Positions 40,528 through 49,815 of a stretch of 64,000 bases of DNA are shown here, one piece after another. How positions within the stretch are numbered: the stretch's first letter is position 1; each line of letters starts with the position of its first letter. Source of the stretch: Lachnospiraceae bacterium. Lineage in GTDB: Bacteria; Bacillota_A; Clostridia; Lachnospirales; Lachnospiraceae. The notes below the pieces were generated by a model that did not search any database, had not been told where the DNA came from, and worked only from the letters and a program-made list of their open reading frames with translations. Made by a program: the position numbers and the translations under genes. The stretch is taken from the NCBI GenBank assembly GCA_028694115.1, contig JAQUUB010000001.1:1-64000 (forward strand). Direction: 5' to 3'.

Positions 40528-42430
40528 TTGACTCTTCCTTAATATTTAATCTGTAGAAATCAAGAACAGGAGTAGAGAGTCCTGCCTTGTCGTAACTTCT
40601 AATTATGATCTGGACAGAGATATCAGAATAAGAGATCTCTTCACCGTATGCAGTAATAGGATGAACTGTAGCTCCAGATTCAAGATATCTGATTCCTCGA
40701 TCTACTACATTGCTTTCAGGATTCAATACATAACGAGGAACATATTCTGCATAAAATGTTCCATTAATAATTTGCTCATTATTTTGGAGTATCTCAACTC
40801 TAGTATTCCCTGTATTTGCAGTAATCATAGGGGAATCTAATTCGGCAATATTTGCTCTGTCAGAAAGGCACCAGTCTACACCTCTTATCAGTTCTACTCC
40901 ATTTCTGTATAACTTAACAGATGAAGCATCACCATTAATGTCATGACCTAAAAATCTTAATGGGAGAATCTTCCCTTGGCTAAAAGGAAGGTATTCATTT
41001 GAGATTAACGTTTGGCCTATCGGTAACACAGGGAACAGACTTGAATCTATCATCTTTCCTGTATTAGTGTAATCCTTTTTTAATATAGCATACTCAATTG
41101 TCCCTTCTGGTGAGCTCTGTCCTGTGAGAATGTCTGCATAATTTTTAACTGTCTCTTTAGCTTGAAAAGCGATAAGGCTTGGCTTATTGAATTTGCTAGG
41201 AATAGATGTGTATACACCTTTTGACCTATAGTCTGAGAGCTTAGCTTCAATAGATTTTAAGCTAAAGACATAATTATTTAAAAGAATATTATTACTGATC
41301 GGATTCTGATTTATTCCCAATATTCCTTTAATATTTGGATCCTTAATTTGCTCAATAACATTACTTGTTATGCTTTTTAAATTTCCTTTTAATTCGTTAT
41401 TCCTTTGAATGTCTTCTAGGTTTGTATCTAGATATTCAGAACTAAAAGATATTAGTTTGCTTCTATCTTGTTCAAGAACGATCTTGATGCGACGAGCGAT
41501 AACCTTAGGAAATGAATATATCTGATCTTTATTTAAAGCTCGGTCTTCAACCTCGATGATGCTTTCTTCTCCATTCTCGTCTTGATAAGATATAGACTTA
41601 ATATAGGCAGGAACATCTGCACTTGGACTTATCAAGAGCTGATTAATTTCCTTTTTATCACCAAGGTCAACTTCAAGAGAAAGAACTGCTGGGGCTTCTA
41701 ATTTATTTCTTTTTAATATATTATAGGACCAAGTTTGCGGAGAAGTTGTGTCTAATATGATTGAAGGTAAAGATCCGGGGATCTGAATATCAAAATCAGA
41801 TACTGTGGTTTCTGATGTATTTATCTGAATATTTGCAATACTTACATCTTTGTCTAGATATTTAGGAAGACATAGCTTTCCATTATCAGTATCAATATAT
41901 GCAAAGTTTAATGCATTAATTTGTTTCTCTTCTCTGTTATCAAAATATCCCTCAGAAGCAGATGGGTGATCTGGTGACATTCTCATTGATCTATCGAGAA
42001 AACTATCAAAGCTAGATTTGTTATAAATAGTATCAAGCCCAGCTTCGATGCTAACTGCTTCTAATCTTCTTTCCAGTTTACTAATTAATGACTGAATCTC
42101 TAATATCGATTTATTGTAGAATGCTTCATGCGAAGCTATCTTACTGAATAGGTAATTAATTTCCGAAAATGCAACTTCGAGATCAAGAAGTATCTGATCC
42201 ATTGCTTTGTTTATATAGTCAGAATAGGCTAGTCCATTTGTGACTGGAATAAAATTGAAAACTGGCTTGTTTTCATTGTTCGCAACAGCAATCAATTCCC
42301 TCTTAAGTTCTTGATTATATTCGCTTTCACTTCTAAATAAGCCAAGCTGCTTGTCTTCTTTCATCTTCTGAACGATCTTGTTGCTCTGTAAAGAAGCGAT
42401 AAGCGATGGGATTGAAGTAATTGGCTTCAT
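40520..42430 (-). CDS. Virion protein with discoidin-like domain, paralogue 3
   Basis: The 636-residue protein repeats the architecture of the two downstream genes. It has a helical N-terminus (about 1-140), an 'IDTDNGKLCLPK' phrase near 175 equivalent to the phrase in paralogue 2, and a discoidin-like sandwich (about 240-330; LSLEVDLGDKKEINQLLISP, then IARRIKIVLEQD). Beta modules and the shared C-terminal VLDFYRLNI strand follow. It starts 2 bp after the gene at 42432. Together with the neighbours it probably forms a heterotrimer or successive layers. Confidence 0.72.
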   Translation of the reverse strand: MKPITSIPSLIASLQSNKIVQKMKEDKQLGLFRSESEYNQELKRELIAVANNENKPVFNFIPVTNGLAYSDYINKAMDQILLDLEVAFSEINYLFSKIASHEAFYNKSILEIQSLISKLERRLEAVSIEAGLDTIYNKSSFDSFLDRSMRMSPDHPSASEGYFDNREEKQINALNFAYIDTDNGKLCLPKYLDKDVSIANIQINTSETTVSDFDIQIPGSLPSIILDTTSPQTWSYNILKRNKLEAPAVLSLEVDLGDKKEINQLLISPSADVPAYIKSISYQDENGEESIIEVEDRALNKDQIYSFPKVIARRIKIVLEQDRSKLISFSSEYLDTNLEDIQRNNELKGNLKSITSNVIEQIKDPNIKGILGINQNPISNNILLNNYVFSLKSIEAKLSDYRSKGVYTSIPSKFNKPSLIAFQAKETVKNYADILTGQSSPEGTIEYAILKKDYTNTGKMIDSSLFPVLPIGQTLISNEYLPFSQGKILPLRFLGHDINGDASSVKLYRNGVELIRGVDWCLSDRANIAELDSPMITANTGNTRVEILQNNEQIINGTFYAEYVPRYVLNPESNVVDRGIRYLESGATVHPITAYGEEISYSDISVQIIIRSYDKAGLSTPVLDFYRLNIKEESNE

Positions 42431-42431
42431 C

Positions 42432-43115
42432 TTATTCCTCTGGTGTGTATTTCATATTAAAATTTAATAGAGAGATTCCTGCTGACTTCATGAATGGTGG
42501 AATCTTTAATTTCATTTTAATAGTTGCAATATCAAATCTATTAATAGTGCCCCCATTGTGAAGTAACTGAATTGGGTAATCAACAGATGTTCCTGATCTA
42601 CTCTTGATGTAATTGGTCTTTTTAATTTCTATCTTATATCTCTCGCCATTTACTGGGCCAGAGAAATCTCCAACTAATTGAAATAGACTATTCTGGGGAT
42701 CAAAGCTTCTGATCTCTTGAACTTCTCCTGTTAGTGGTCCTGAGATAATCTCAAGCATGCTTCCTTTAAAGAAGTCTACATCTTCAGTTCGAGTAATATC
42801 TATTAGTCTAGAAGCTTCCTGTATGTAAATCTCTCCGAATACTGTGTATTCTTGGTCGATTGATAGTCCGTAGTTTTCGTAGTTGTCTCCATACCAGATT
42901 ATTTTTTTAAAGTCTTCATTGGCAGTATTACTGCCATTGTATATCTGACTGTATGGACTTAGAAAAAATGAACATTCCCTAATAGGCCGATTAGAGTTGT
43001 GACGAATATTAATCAGGAATTCCTGAGAAGTCTCATCGCTTTCAAGAGCTCCCATTTCTAGGAACTCTCTAATAGTTTTGTCGTCATATTCAAATGTAAT
43101 ATTAATATTATTCAT
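42432..43115 (-). CDS. Baseplate-associated virion protein
   Basis: Taken from ATG 43115 the product is 227 residues; a TTG five codons further upstream is possible. A beta-rich region contains FFKGSMLEIISGPLTGEVQEI, then NGERYKIEI. This is a small module that also appears in the genes at 43108 and 52824, where a strand 'LxIxSGxxxG' is followed by 'GTxYxI'. It overlaps the upstream gene by 8 bp. No enzymatic motif. The recurring module may be a tandem connector of large tail proteins. Confidence 0.68.
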   Translation of the reverse strand: MNNINITFEYDDKTIREFLEMGALESDETSQEFLINIRHNSNRPIRECSFFLSPYSQIYNGSNTANEDFKKIIWYGDNYENYGLSIDQEYTVFGEIYIQEASRLIDITRTEDVDFFKGSMLEIISGPLTGEVQEIRSFDPQNSLFQLVGDFSGPVNGERYKIEIKKTNYIKSRSGTSVDYPIQLLHNGGTINRFDIATIKMKLKIPPFMKSAGISLLNFNMKYTPEE

Positions 43116-45435
43116 AAGATCCCGTAGCAAATATACCTTCGCCGTACTTAACAGGAGGCAGTGTATTAGAATAGTTAAATGGCATAAAGCTCATTATTCT
43201 AGAACGCAATCGTGCGACTCCGCCAACAATGGGCTCGATTTGAATGTAGTAAATCTTGTTATTCTCTAAACCAGTAACTTTTGCTGATGTCCTAGTCCCA
43301 GGTTGACTTTGATAGAAAAACAGATTATCTGGTGAGTTACCAATATAGATATTGTACTCGCTAGCATCAATAAGATCCCATTCAACAAGCACTTCTTTAT
43401 CTCCAGGAGTTACTTTTGTAATCTCGGTAGAATAATCGTAATACTTAATAACCGGATAACTTCCAGCTCCCATATGTCTTAGAACAATCTCTCTTACTTG
43501 CTTTCTTTCAAAAGGGCCACCAAGTTCTTTCAATATGTATCTTGGTAATTCAACGAGAATTGCTCCCATACCTGGATATGGCGTTCCGTCAAAATTTCCA
43601 ATATCCCAGTACCATCTAGCCTCATCTTGTAACTGCAGTCCGGCATCTTCTTTTTCATCTTTAAGCCCTCCTCCATGAATACGAGAATCGTAAGATTTAA
43701 TATCCGAAATTGTTAGATTCTGAATAACAAAGACATCTCCAAGCTTAATGTACTGATTCGCATATGCAATATCATTCCATCCGGTATAGCTATATGTCTT
43801 ATTTAGGGTAGGATCGAAATGCGTATAGCTGTCTATCTTTTTCAGGATACGATAGTGGGTCCCTTTCTCTACAGGAAAAGACATCTGATCTTCAAAGTAG
43901 AGCCTATGATTATTATAACTGCTTATTTTTACACGAATACCAGAATTAAAGCCTGAAAGAATCTCTAATTCGAAGTGGCTAAAATAGTCTTCTTCTGGAA
44001 GATTTAAATCTTCGATATATTCAGTGCTTCCAGAATCTGCAACTCCTTCAAAGGATTTATTTAAATCAGTTAAGCTGGATTCTAGTATAGTTCCACTTTC
44101 ATCGACCACAAGATGATGTGCCGCTCTTTCTTCTGCATCAGGAATGACATAAAGGACCATTCTCTTTCCGAGAATATCTGGGTTAATACTTGGATTAACT
44201 GACAAATCTAGGTATGTGAAATAATTCTCGATATATCTATAGGACATATAGACTTTATAATTTTCAGATACTTTTTCCTTGAGTTTGATGAATCCCGAAT
44301 TTGCAGAGATTGACTCAATTCCGTCTTTATCATAAAAAATATTTGTAACAAAACCTTGCTTGGTTATGTAGGTATCCGCCAACGGATCATTGGTTATAGC
44401 TTTAACTACCGCTCCAGTAGAGTCTCGAAATAAGATATAGACGAAGAAGCCTTCTATTTGAAGACTTGCGATGGGAAAGAGATTAGTATAAACAATGTCC
44501 CTATCGAACAGCTCGACCTCTCGCTCCTTCTCTATCTTGTATGGAAAGTTGGGGCTATAGAGTTGAGTGTAATATTCAGGGATCCAGTATCTTCTTCCTT
44601 CGGCCAAGAAATCGCCTGGAGAAATTCTTAAGTTCCAACGTTGAACAGATAATGTAGCAGAAGGTTTCTCGATAGATATTTTCGACTTCTCTCTATTCTT
44701 AATAAAAAAACGCTGACTTCCTACGAGTGGAGTAGGGCTATAGTTCATAGAGTCAAATACTACATTGATTCTGTAGCCACTAGTTGTTTGACTCAGAACA
44801 TATTCTCTAGATGTTCTGGCATTAATAAAACTGGACTGAGAATAAAATGGCTTAGAGTCTAATAGCTCGGTAAGCATCTCATTCCTGTCATTATCGTAAT
44901 ATCGAATATAGAAAACTTCATAAGCTCCTTCTTTTCGATCTACGATGCATTGAAGATTCGTATAGATACCACTACGAAGATACCCTAATGAGTTAGATTC
45001 ATTTTCATATCTCCACAAATTCGAATTAACAGGATTCTTGCTCCCATCAAGTATTTGCAAATTTGATATATTGGGTCTTGGTGTTAAATCATGCCAGAAA
45101 TACAAAGGAACTTTCTCGCCTTCAACCTCATTCACAATATCAGTTATATAAAAACTTGCGAAGTTGATTGCAAAATCATCTGTAAGATACTGAGATTCAA
45201 TAGCAGAGGCTTTATTGTTTTGAGCGATTGACGATATCGGTTCTTTAATAAGTACATTATCTTCAATGCTTATTCGAGGAGCATCAATAAAAGATATCCC
45301 CACAGCATCTTCACTGAAGACTGTACTGAATCTTAATTGCTCGACATTATCTTTAATGTTTATTCGAGTATCAAAAGTTTTATTGATCGGAAATTTTTTA
45401 GTAGTATACTTGAGACTAATTGTTCCAACTGGCAT
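43108..45435 (-). CDS. Large virion protein with C-terminal fibronectin-III-like domain
   Basis: Start chosen at ATG 45435, because AGGAAGGA lies at the right distance; an upstream ATG at 45459 has no such site. The 775-residue protein is beta-rich throughout. Around 490-545 it contains the strand module FELEILSGFNSGIRVKIS, then GTHYRILK. Its last ~95 residues form a fibronectin type III-like domain: ITKVTPGDKEVLVEWD, EYNIYIGNS, KVTGLENNKIYYIQI. FN3 domains are frequent in phage tail proteins and help weak carbohydrate binding. It overlaps genes on both sides. Confidence 0.74.
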   Translation of the reverse strand: MPVGTISLKYTTKKFPINKTFDTRINIKDNVEQLRFSTVFSEDAVGISFIDAPRISIEDNVLIKEPISSIAQNNKASAIESQYLTDDFAINFASFYITDIVNEVEGEKVPLYFWHDLTPRPNISNLQILDGSKNPVNSNLWRYENESNSLGYLRSGIYTNLQCIVDRKEGAYEVFYIRYYDNDRNEMLTELLDSKPFYSQSSFINARTSREYVLSQTTSGYRINVVFDSMNYSPTPLVGSQRFFIKNREKSKISIEKPSATLSVQRWNLRISPGDFLAEGRRYWIPEYYTQLYSPNFPYKIEKEREVELFDRDIVYTNLFPIASLQIEGFFVYILFRDSTGAVVKAITNDPLADTYITKQGFVTNIFYDKDGIESISANSGFIKLKEKVSENYKVYMSYRYIENYFTYLDLSVNPSINPDILGKRMVLYVIPDAEERAAHHLVVDESGTILESSLTDLNKSFEGVADSGSTEYIEDLNLPEEDYFSHFELEILSGFNSGIRVKISSYNNHRLYFEDQMSFPVEKGTHYRILKKIDSYTHFDPTLNKTYSYTGWNDIAYANQYIKLGDVFVIQNLTISDIKSYDSRIHGGGLKDEKEDAGLQLQDEARWYWDIGNFDGTPYPGMGAILVELPRYILKELGGPFERKQVREIVLRHMGAGSYPVIKYYDYSTEITKVTPGDKEVLVEWDLIDASEYNIYIGNSPDNLFFYQSQPGTRTSAKVTGLENNKIYYIQIEPIVGGVARLRSRIMSFMPFNYSNTLPPVKYGEGIFATGSYE

Positions 45436-45691
45436 TCTCGAATTCCTTCCTAACGGCATCGAACCCGGTTACAAGTTCATTCCTTAATGAAGAATAATAA
45501 GCAGGAACCTTTCCTACAGGAGATTCACCGCAATCTTTTCCTTCAATATAAGTTATTATTTTATCAGTATTATTATCAAATTCTACCTCAACAATTTTAA
45601 GTGAACCAGTCCACTTTTCTTTGTTTTCTTTTAACCACATAGACAAGAAGTCACATGCGATGCAGCCTTCTGATTTGAAAAAAAAATCCAC
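45416..45691 (-). CDS. Small thioredoxin-fold protein within the tail operon
   Basis: GTG 45691, 5 bp after GGAGG, is preferred to an upstream TTG. The ~91-residue product has SEGCIACDFLSMWLKEN, a Cys-x-x-Cys at the start of a helix. The strand IVEVEFDN and VGKVPAYYSS, with a proline where thioredoxins have the cis-proline, follow. The layout is that of a glutaredoxin/thioredoxin-like protein. Its presence at the head of a structural gene, with 20-bp overlap, is odd. It might form or check disulphides of tail proteins or act on the host redox state. Confidence 0.62.
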   Translation of the reverse strand: MDFFFKSEGCIACDFLSMWLKENKEKWTGSLKIVEVEFDNNTDKIITYIEGKDCGESPVGKVPAYYSSLRNELVTGFDAVRKEFENASWNN

Positions 45692-45715
45692 AATATCCTC
45701 CAACGAATATAGTGT

Positions 45716-45745
45716 ATTCTAGCATCATAAGTACAGGTATGGAAA
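45716..45745 (-). promoter_or_regulatory. Candidate promoter before the thioredoxin-like gene
   Basis: On the minus strand TTTCCA (45745-45740), 18 bp, then TAGAAT (45721-45716), the latter preceded by TG in the extended -10 position (TGCTAGAAT). It would allow separate transcription of the genes from 45691 leftward. Confidence 0.42.
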
Positions 45746-45779
45746 CGATAAATTGATATGTTATCTAGAGATTCAGATT

Positions 45780-45810
45780 AAGCTCTAAGATTAAGAAAAG
45801 CTTAGAGCTT
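45780..45810. terminator. Hairpin after the glycine-rich gene
   Basis: AAGCTCTAAG (45780-45789) and CTTAGAGCTT (45801-45810) are perfect 10-bp arms around an 11-base loop, just beyond the stop codon of the gene ending at 45820. No long T run follows on the minus strand, so termination may be partial or it may protect the mRNA end. Confidence 0.55.
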
Positions 45811-45819
45811 AAAATATTA

Positions 45820-46794
45820 TTATGTTATTTTTTGTATTTGAATAAAACCATTAGGTCCAGGACTGCCTGCAAAACCTGGGCCACCGTACTTGAGAGTTGG
45901 TTTCCCCCCACCAGTGACTCCTCGTTCTCCACCAGCGCCAGCTCCTCCTCCATTTGCTCTTGTGACTACGGAACAGCCTTCAAGATGACGGATCCAAAGA
46001 TGTCCTCCTGCGCCGCCACCACCGCCGCCGCCCCCTCCGCCGCCGCCGCCGCCTTTAGGAGAGCCACCTTGATCGTATGCTTTTCCACCTTGACCACCAT
46101 TAAAGCCACTCTGTCCAGAGACATTAATAATTCCAGTTCCAGTTATGCTTCCCCATGTCTTGATAAAGAGAGGCAAGCCTCGTGCTCCTACCATTCCGCC
46201 GCCTCCGCCTCCGCCGCCTCCTTGACCACCAGCTCCTCCAGGACATCCGCCACCTAGTCCTGGTATAGGTGTAAGAAAAGGTGAAGCAATAGACCAGTTT
46301 CCTGCGGGATAGCCAGCTCCTCTTGTGGAGTCCGTATAGAAAGAATGTCCTGTTTCCCCTTGTGTGGCAGCAGATCCACCACCACCACCACCACCACGAC
46401 CGGTATTAGGGTTTCCACCATTAGTCCTGACTCCGGGCCAAGATGTCCCATTTTCTCCAAAACCTCCAGCTCCACCCTGTCCATTAGTACTGCTTGCAGA
46501 TAAAACAAGACCATCAGGAGTTGTTGCCGTCATGCTCTTTGTTAATGTGCTCTGAGCATCATAGCCAGAGATAGCTCTGATTGTTCCGTTGACTACTATG
46601 TTCGATCGGGCACCTATGACTGTTAAATTATAATCACCCTCAATTCTTAAGGTAGCTCCTGCAGCAACATATATGGAAAGATAATCTTTTACAGAACCAG
46701 AAGGGATAGTATATGTCCCAGACAAAACTTCCAATTTGCCATCTAGACCAAATGGCCAACCTCTATTATTTCTCAGATAAGCGCAAGGTATCAT
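45820..46794 (-). CDS. Glycine-rich tail adhesin candidate
   Basis: The 324-residue protein opens with a short strand ladder (LEVLSGTYTIPSGSVKDYLSIYVAAGATLRIEG). About 220 residues dominated by glycine follow, with blocks of up to 14 consecutive Gly near residue 245, interspersed with WPGVRTNGG-like and 'TRGAGYPAGNW' inserts. It has almost the same N-terminal ladder and domain order as the second half of the gene at 24245. By analogy with T2/S16-type gp38 adhesins the glycine runs could form polyglycine-II helices, with variable loops contacting receptors. AGGAG precedes the ATG. G+C is visibly higher here because of GGN codons. Confidence 0.66.
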   Translation of the reverse strand: MIPCAYLRNNRGWPFGLDGKLEVLSGTYTIPSGSVKDYLSIYVAAGATLRIEGDYNLTVIGARSNIVVNGTIRAISGYDAQSTLTKSMTATTPDGLVLSASSTNGQGGAGGFGENGTSWPGVRTNGGNPNTGRGGGGGGGSAATQGETGHSFYTDSTRGAGYPAGNWSIASPFLTPIPGLGGGCPGGAGGQGGGGGGGGGMVGARGLPLFIKTWGSITGTGIINVSGQSGFNGGQGGKAYDQGGSPKGGGGGGGGGGGGGGAGGHLWIRHLEGCSVVTRANGGGAGAGGERGVTGGGKPTLKYGGPGFAGSPGPNGFIQIQKIT

Positions 46795-46805
46795 GTTTCT
46801 CCTAC

Positions 46806-49800
46806 TTACACATTAGTTAAATGACTAAGGAATGAGACGTAAGTATTTCCGTTTACACGAATAAATGTATAAACATGTTCCATTCCTGGAATTATTGTAA
46901 GAATAATCCCAGCATCCTTGTATATACCAGAAGGGAATGCAATTGTTCTATTTGCTGCCCCTGAGTTCCTTACTACAACAGACACAACTTTTCCTTCTGT
47001 CATATTACTGAATGTGAAGGTCGTATTTGCCGTAATTGTTTTATGAAATACATTGCCTAAAGACCAATCAATATCGGTTCCGGTTACAGTGTAGCTTCCG
47101 TATGTAGAAATATCTCTAGCATAGCCTAAATTCATTATCTCAAATGAATCAAAAAGGATGCCGCTATTATTTGAAACAATAGTTATAATAGGCTGTATGA
47201 ATCTTGTGCCTGCAGGGAAGCTATAAGTATCTGTCCCGATCCCAGTCATTATTCTTTTTGTAAAAGATAAATCCATCGTTGCGTTTCCGATACCTGCATT
47301 GCTTAATAAGAAGTTTCTTGTTCCTAGATTAGTATAGTCAGCTCCGTAGCAATTTACTCCAACCGAGACACTGGCTATAGTGCCAAGCCTTCTAATGTTG
47401 ATATGACCACCAAGACCTACGTTTGGGTTTACTGGTAACATTTTCTTACATATAAATGTTCCTGTTCCTGTGACCTTAAATGCACCAAGTCCTATTGCAC
47501 CTTCTGCTGCCTTGTCTAGAGTAATAACAATATTTCCAGATGTAGGAATGTATTCTTTTAACAACTCCTCTTTAATGCTCCAATCATTTACTGTAGAACC
47601 AAAAGCATATGCAGTTGCATTCTTCGTAACATTTTCATTTGTGAGAATCGAAGACGTTCCAGAGAAATCAGTTGTCTCCGTACAGTTGTCATAAATCACG
47701 CCTTCTAAAATCTGTAACCCTGTAGCAGCACTTGTTATATCTATTGCCTTAGTGCAGTCAGAAAAGATAACATCCCTAACTGATGTACCTGATTCACTTA
47801 CAAGTAAGCCTGTTGATGCATTTTTAATGCTAAGATTCTGAATTGAAGCATTTGCTCCAATTGTTTCAACTGTATTTCCCGTTCCAGTAAGTATAGTCTT
47901 AATTCCAGATCCTTCCAGTCTGACGTTGGCAGGTACCTGAATAGTATTTGTTAACAGATTATAGTTACCAGGAAGGATCTTAATGGTTCCTCCTGTAGAG
48001 GTTACCTCCGCAATAGCAGCATTAAAAGGCGTAATATTTGTACCATTATATTTACCAAATGTAGTAACGCCATCACCAATAACAGCGGAATAGCCAACCT
48101 GATTTGCTGAACTTGTCCAGCTGGTACCATTGTGTACTAAGATGGTCTTTTCGCTGGAATCGTAAATCATCTTACCGGCTTCGCCAGTAATTCCTGCTTT
48201 TGCTCTTGGTATCAATGTAACTTCGTCATTGATATACAATTTCCCCTGCATGTATATAGTATCTGAGGCAAGCTTTCCAAGAATAACACTTCCTGTCGTT
48301 CTTACTTCTCCGTCTAATACAATATTCTTTTTAGCAGGATTCGAATCACTTACCGCTCCTTCTAGTAACAAAGCAGTATCAGACCATGATAAAGGTAATC
48401 CACCATAAGAATGATCAATATTATGAGTAAAAATTTTATCAAAACTTAGCGCAGGACCTTTTGCTACATTCCCGAAATGCAATTTAAATGAATCTGTATT
48501 GACATTAAAATGTTCATGAATCGTGTCGCTAGAACCAAGATCCTTATTCCCAATTACAAGGTTTCCCCTTAAGATGTTTCCTCCGGCTCCCTTATCTGCA
48601 TCAGTAAAACCATTTCTATGAAGATACTGAGAATGATCATTCGCATCAATGTTTGATGGACCATAGTATTTAGACCTATTGGATACATCTAGAGTAGATG
48701 TTCTTAGTCCGATTAAGTCTTTATGCTTAATTAGTCGGGCCATAGAAGCAGAATCGCTTCTATTATTAAAAACTTCTTCAGATAAACCTTTAAGTTGATT
48801 AGTGATTGTATTTCCTGGAACAACTAATAGGTATCTTCCAGAACTATTAAGTAATACATCAATTCTTAACTGTAGCATGAACTGGTATCTTCTAGCTTCA
48901 GGAATAGGAGAGGCCTTAACTCTAACGATTCCTTCAATCTCTTTCTTCGTATCCCAGTTGTAAATTTTAATCAAGTTAAGAGGAATAACTTTTCCTCCTC
49001 CATTGTCTGGATCGTCTTCATTTAGTGCAAGACCAGTGCTGTCGAAAAAATAAGGAGGCAATTCATGTTGAGAATTAATTCCTGCATTATGTTTTGTGTT
49101 TGATGCAGAATAATCAGTAATATCTCCTGCTTCGTCAAACATCTTTGTTCTTAATGGTAAGTTAACAATATAGGTATTAGTAACTGCATCAGCTAAAGTT
49201 ATATTAAGGAATGGTCCACCATATTTAGCTTGAGCAATATTCGGAATAACATTTTCTAATGAAGATATTGTTGATGAACCTTTTCCTGTTGTGACTTCAG
49301 AGAAGACAATAGAATTGCCTTCTGCTGGCGAGTGAGTGACTAGCTTACGACTCCGAACAAGCTTGCCATCAATAATATTTCCCGCTCCAATTGTCCAGTC
49401 TCCTGGCTTCTCAAGAAGCTCTATTGAAGCCTTGTATTGTCCCGGCAAGATAGAAGCATCAAGTGAGGTTGAGATTAAACTTGCAAAATCACCTACAGGT
49501 AGAAAGTCAAGCTCGTGCTCGACCTTACCTGGAGTAAGATTCTGCTGATAATATGTAATCACTTGATTAGGAATAATTAAAGGATTAATTTCACTTCTAT
49601 CCCCTAAGTCTCTTGCAAGTGTTGACATCCATGTATTGAATTTTTCTTCTTCACCGAATGCATCACCGAACATGTTCTCAATATACTCTAGCCCTTTCTG
49701 GACTTGAGTCATCATCCCTTCAAGCTTCTCCGAAGTAGGAGATTCTCCTGCCAAGAAGTCAACGTTTAATGGTGTAAGATCTTTTAATTTATTGTCTTTA

Positions 49801-49808
49801 ATTGCCAT
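46806..49808 (-). CDS. Large virion protein with beta-helix region (tailspike-like)
   Basis: The 1000-residue protein has several zones. The N-terminal ~130 residues are helical and attach to the tail. A beta-rich middle includes the fibre phrase ASMARLIKHKDLIG and a 'HSQYLHRNGFTDADKG' loop. From about 570 to 740 a parallel-beta-helix region resembles pectate-lyase-type tailspikes (GGTIKILPGNYNLLTNTIQV, then NVRLEGSGIKTILTG, IQNLSIKNASTGLLV). A C-terminal module (about 930-1000) is shared with the gene at 30861. No catalytic residues can be assigned by eye. Probably a receptor- or glycan-binding spike of the baseplate rim. Confidence 0.75.
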   Translation of the reverse strand: MAIKDNKLKDLTPLNVDFLAGESPTSEKLEGMMTQVQKGLEYIENMFGDAFGEEEKFNTWMSTLARDLGDRSEINPLIIPNQVITYYQQNLTPGKVEHELDFLPVGDFASLISTSLDASILPGQYKASIELLEKPGDWTIGAGNIIDGKLVRSRKLVTHSPAEGNSIVFSEVTTGKGSSTISSLENVIPNIAQAKYGGPFLNITLADAVTNTYIVNLPLRTKMFDEAGDITDYSASNTKHNAGINSQHELPPYFFDSTGLALNEDDPDNGGGKVIPLNLIKIYNWDTKKEIEGIVRVKASPIPEARRYQFMLQLRIDVLLNSSGRYLLVVPGNTITNQLKGLSEEVFNNRSDSASMARLIKHKDLIGLRTSTLDVSNRSKYYGPSNIDANDHSQYLHRNGFTDADKGAGGNILRGNLVIGNKDLGSSDTIHEHFNVNTDSFKLHFGNVAKGPALSFDKIFTHNIDHSYGGLPLSWSDTALLLEGAVSDSNPAKKNIVLDGEVRTTGSVILGKLASDTIYMQGKLYINDEVTLIPRAKAGITGEAGKMIYDSSEKTILVHNGTSWTSSANQVGYSAVIGDGVTTFGKYNGTNITPFNAAIAEVTSTGGTIKILPGNYNLLTNTIQVPANVRLEGSGIKTILTGTGNTVETIGANASIQNLSIKNASTGLLVSESGTSVRDVIFSDCTKAIDITSAATGLQILEGVIYDNCTETTDFSGTSSILTNENVTKNATAYAFGSTVNDWSIKEELLKEYIPTSGNIVITLDKAAEGAIGLGAFKVTGTGTFICKKMLPVNPNVGLGGHINIRRLGTIASVSVGVNCYGADYTNLGTRNFLLSNAGIGNATMDLSFTKRIMTGIGTDTYSFPAGTRFIQPIITIVSNNSGILFDSFEIMNLGYARDISTYGSYTVTGTDIDWSLGNVFHKTITANTTFTFSNMTEGKVVSVVVRNSGAANRTIAFPSGIYKDAGIILTIIPGMEHVYTFIRVNGNTYVSFLSHLTNV

Positions 49809-49815
49809 ATGTTAC

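Noticed and set aside
45832..46257. Plus-strand open frame rich in Ser, Ala and Thr opposite the glycine-rich gene
   Set aside because: It is the complement of GGN codon runs, has no ribosome-binding site and low-complexity composition. The minus-strand gene explains it.
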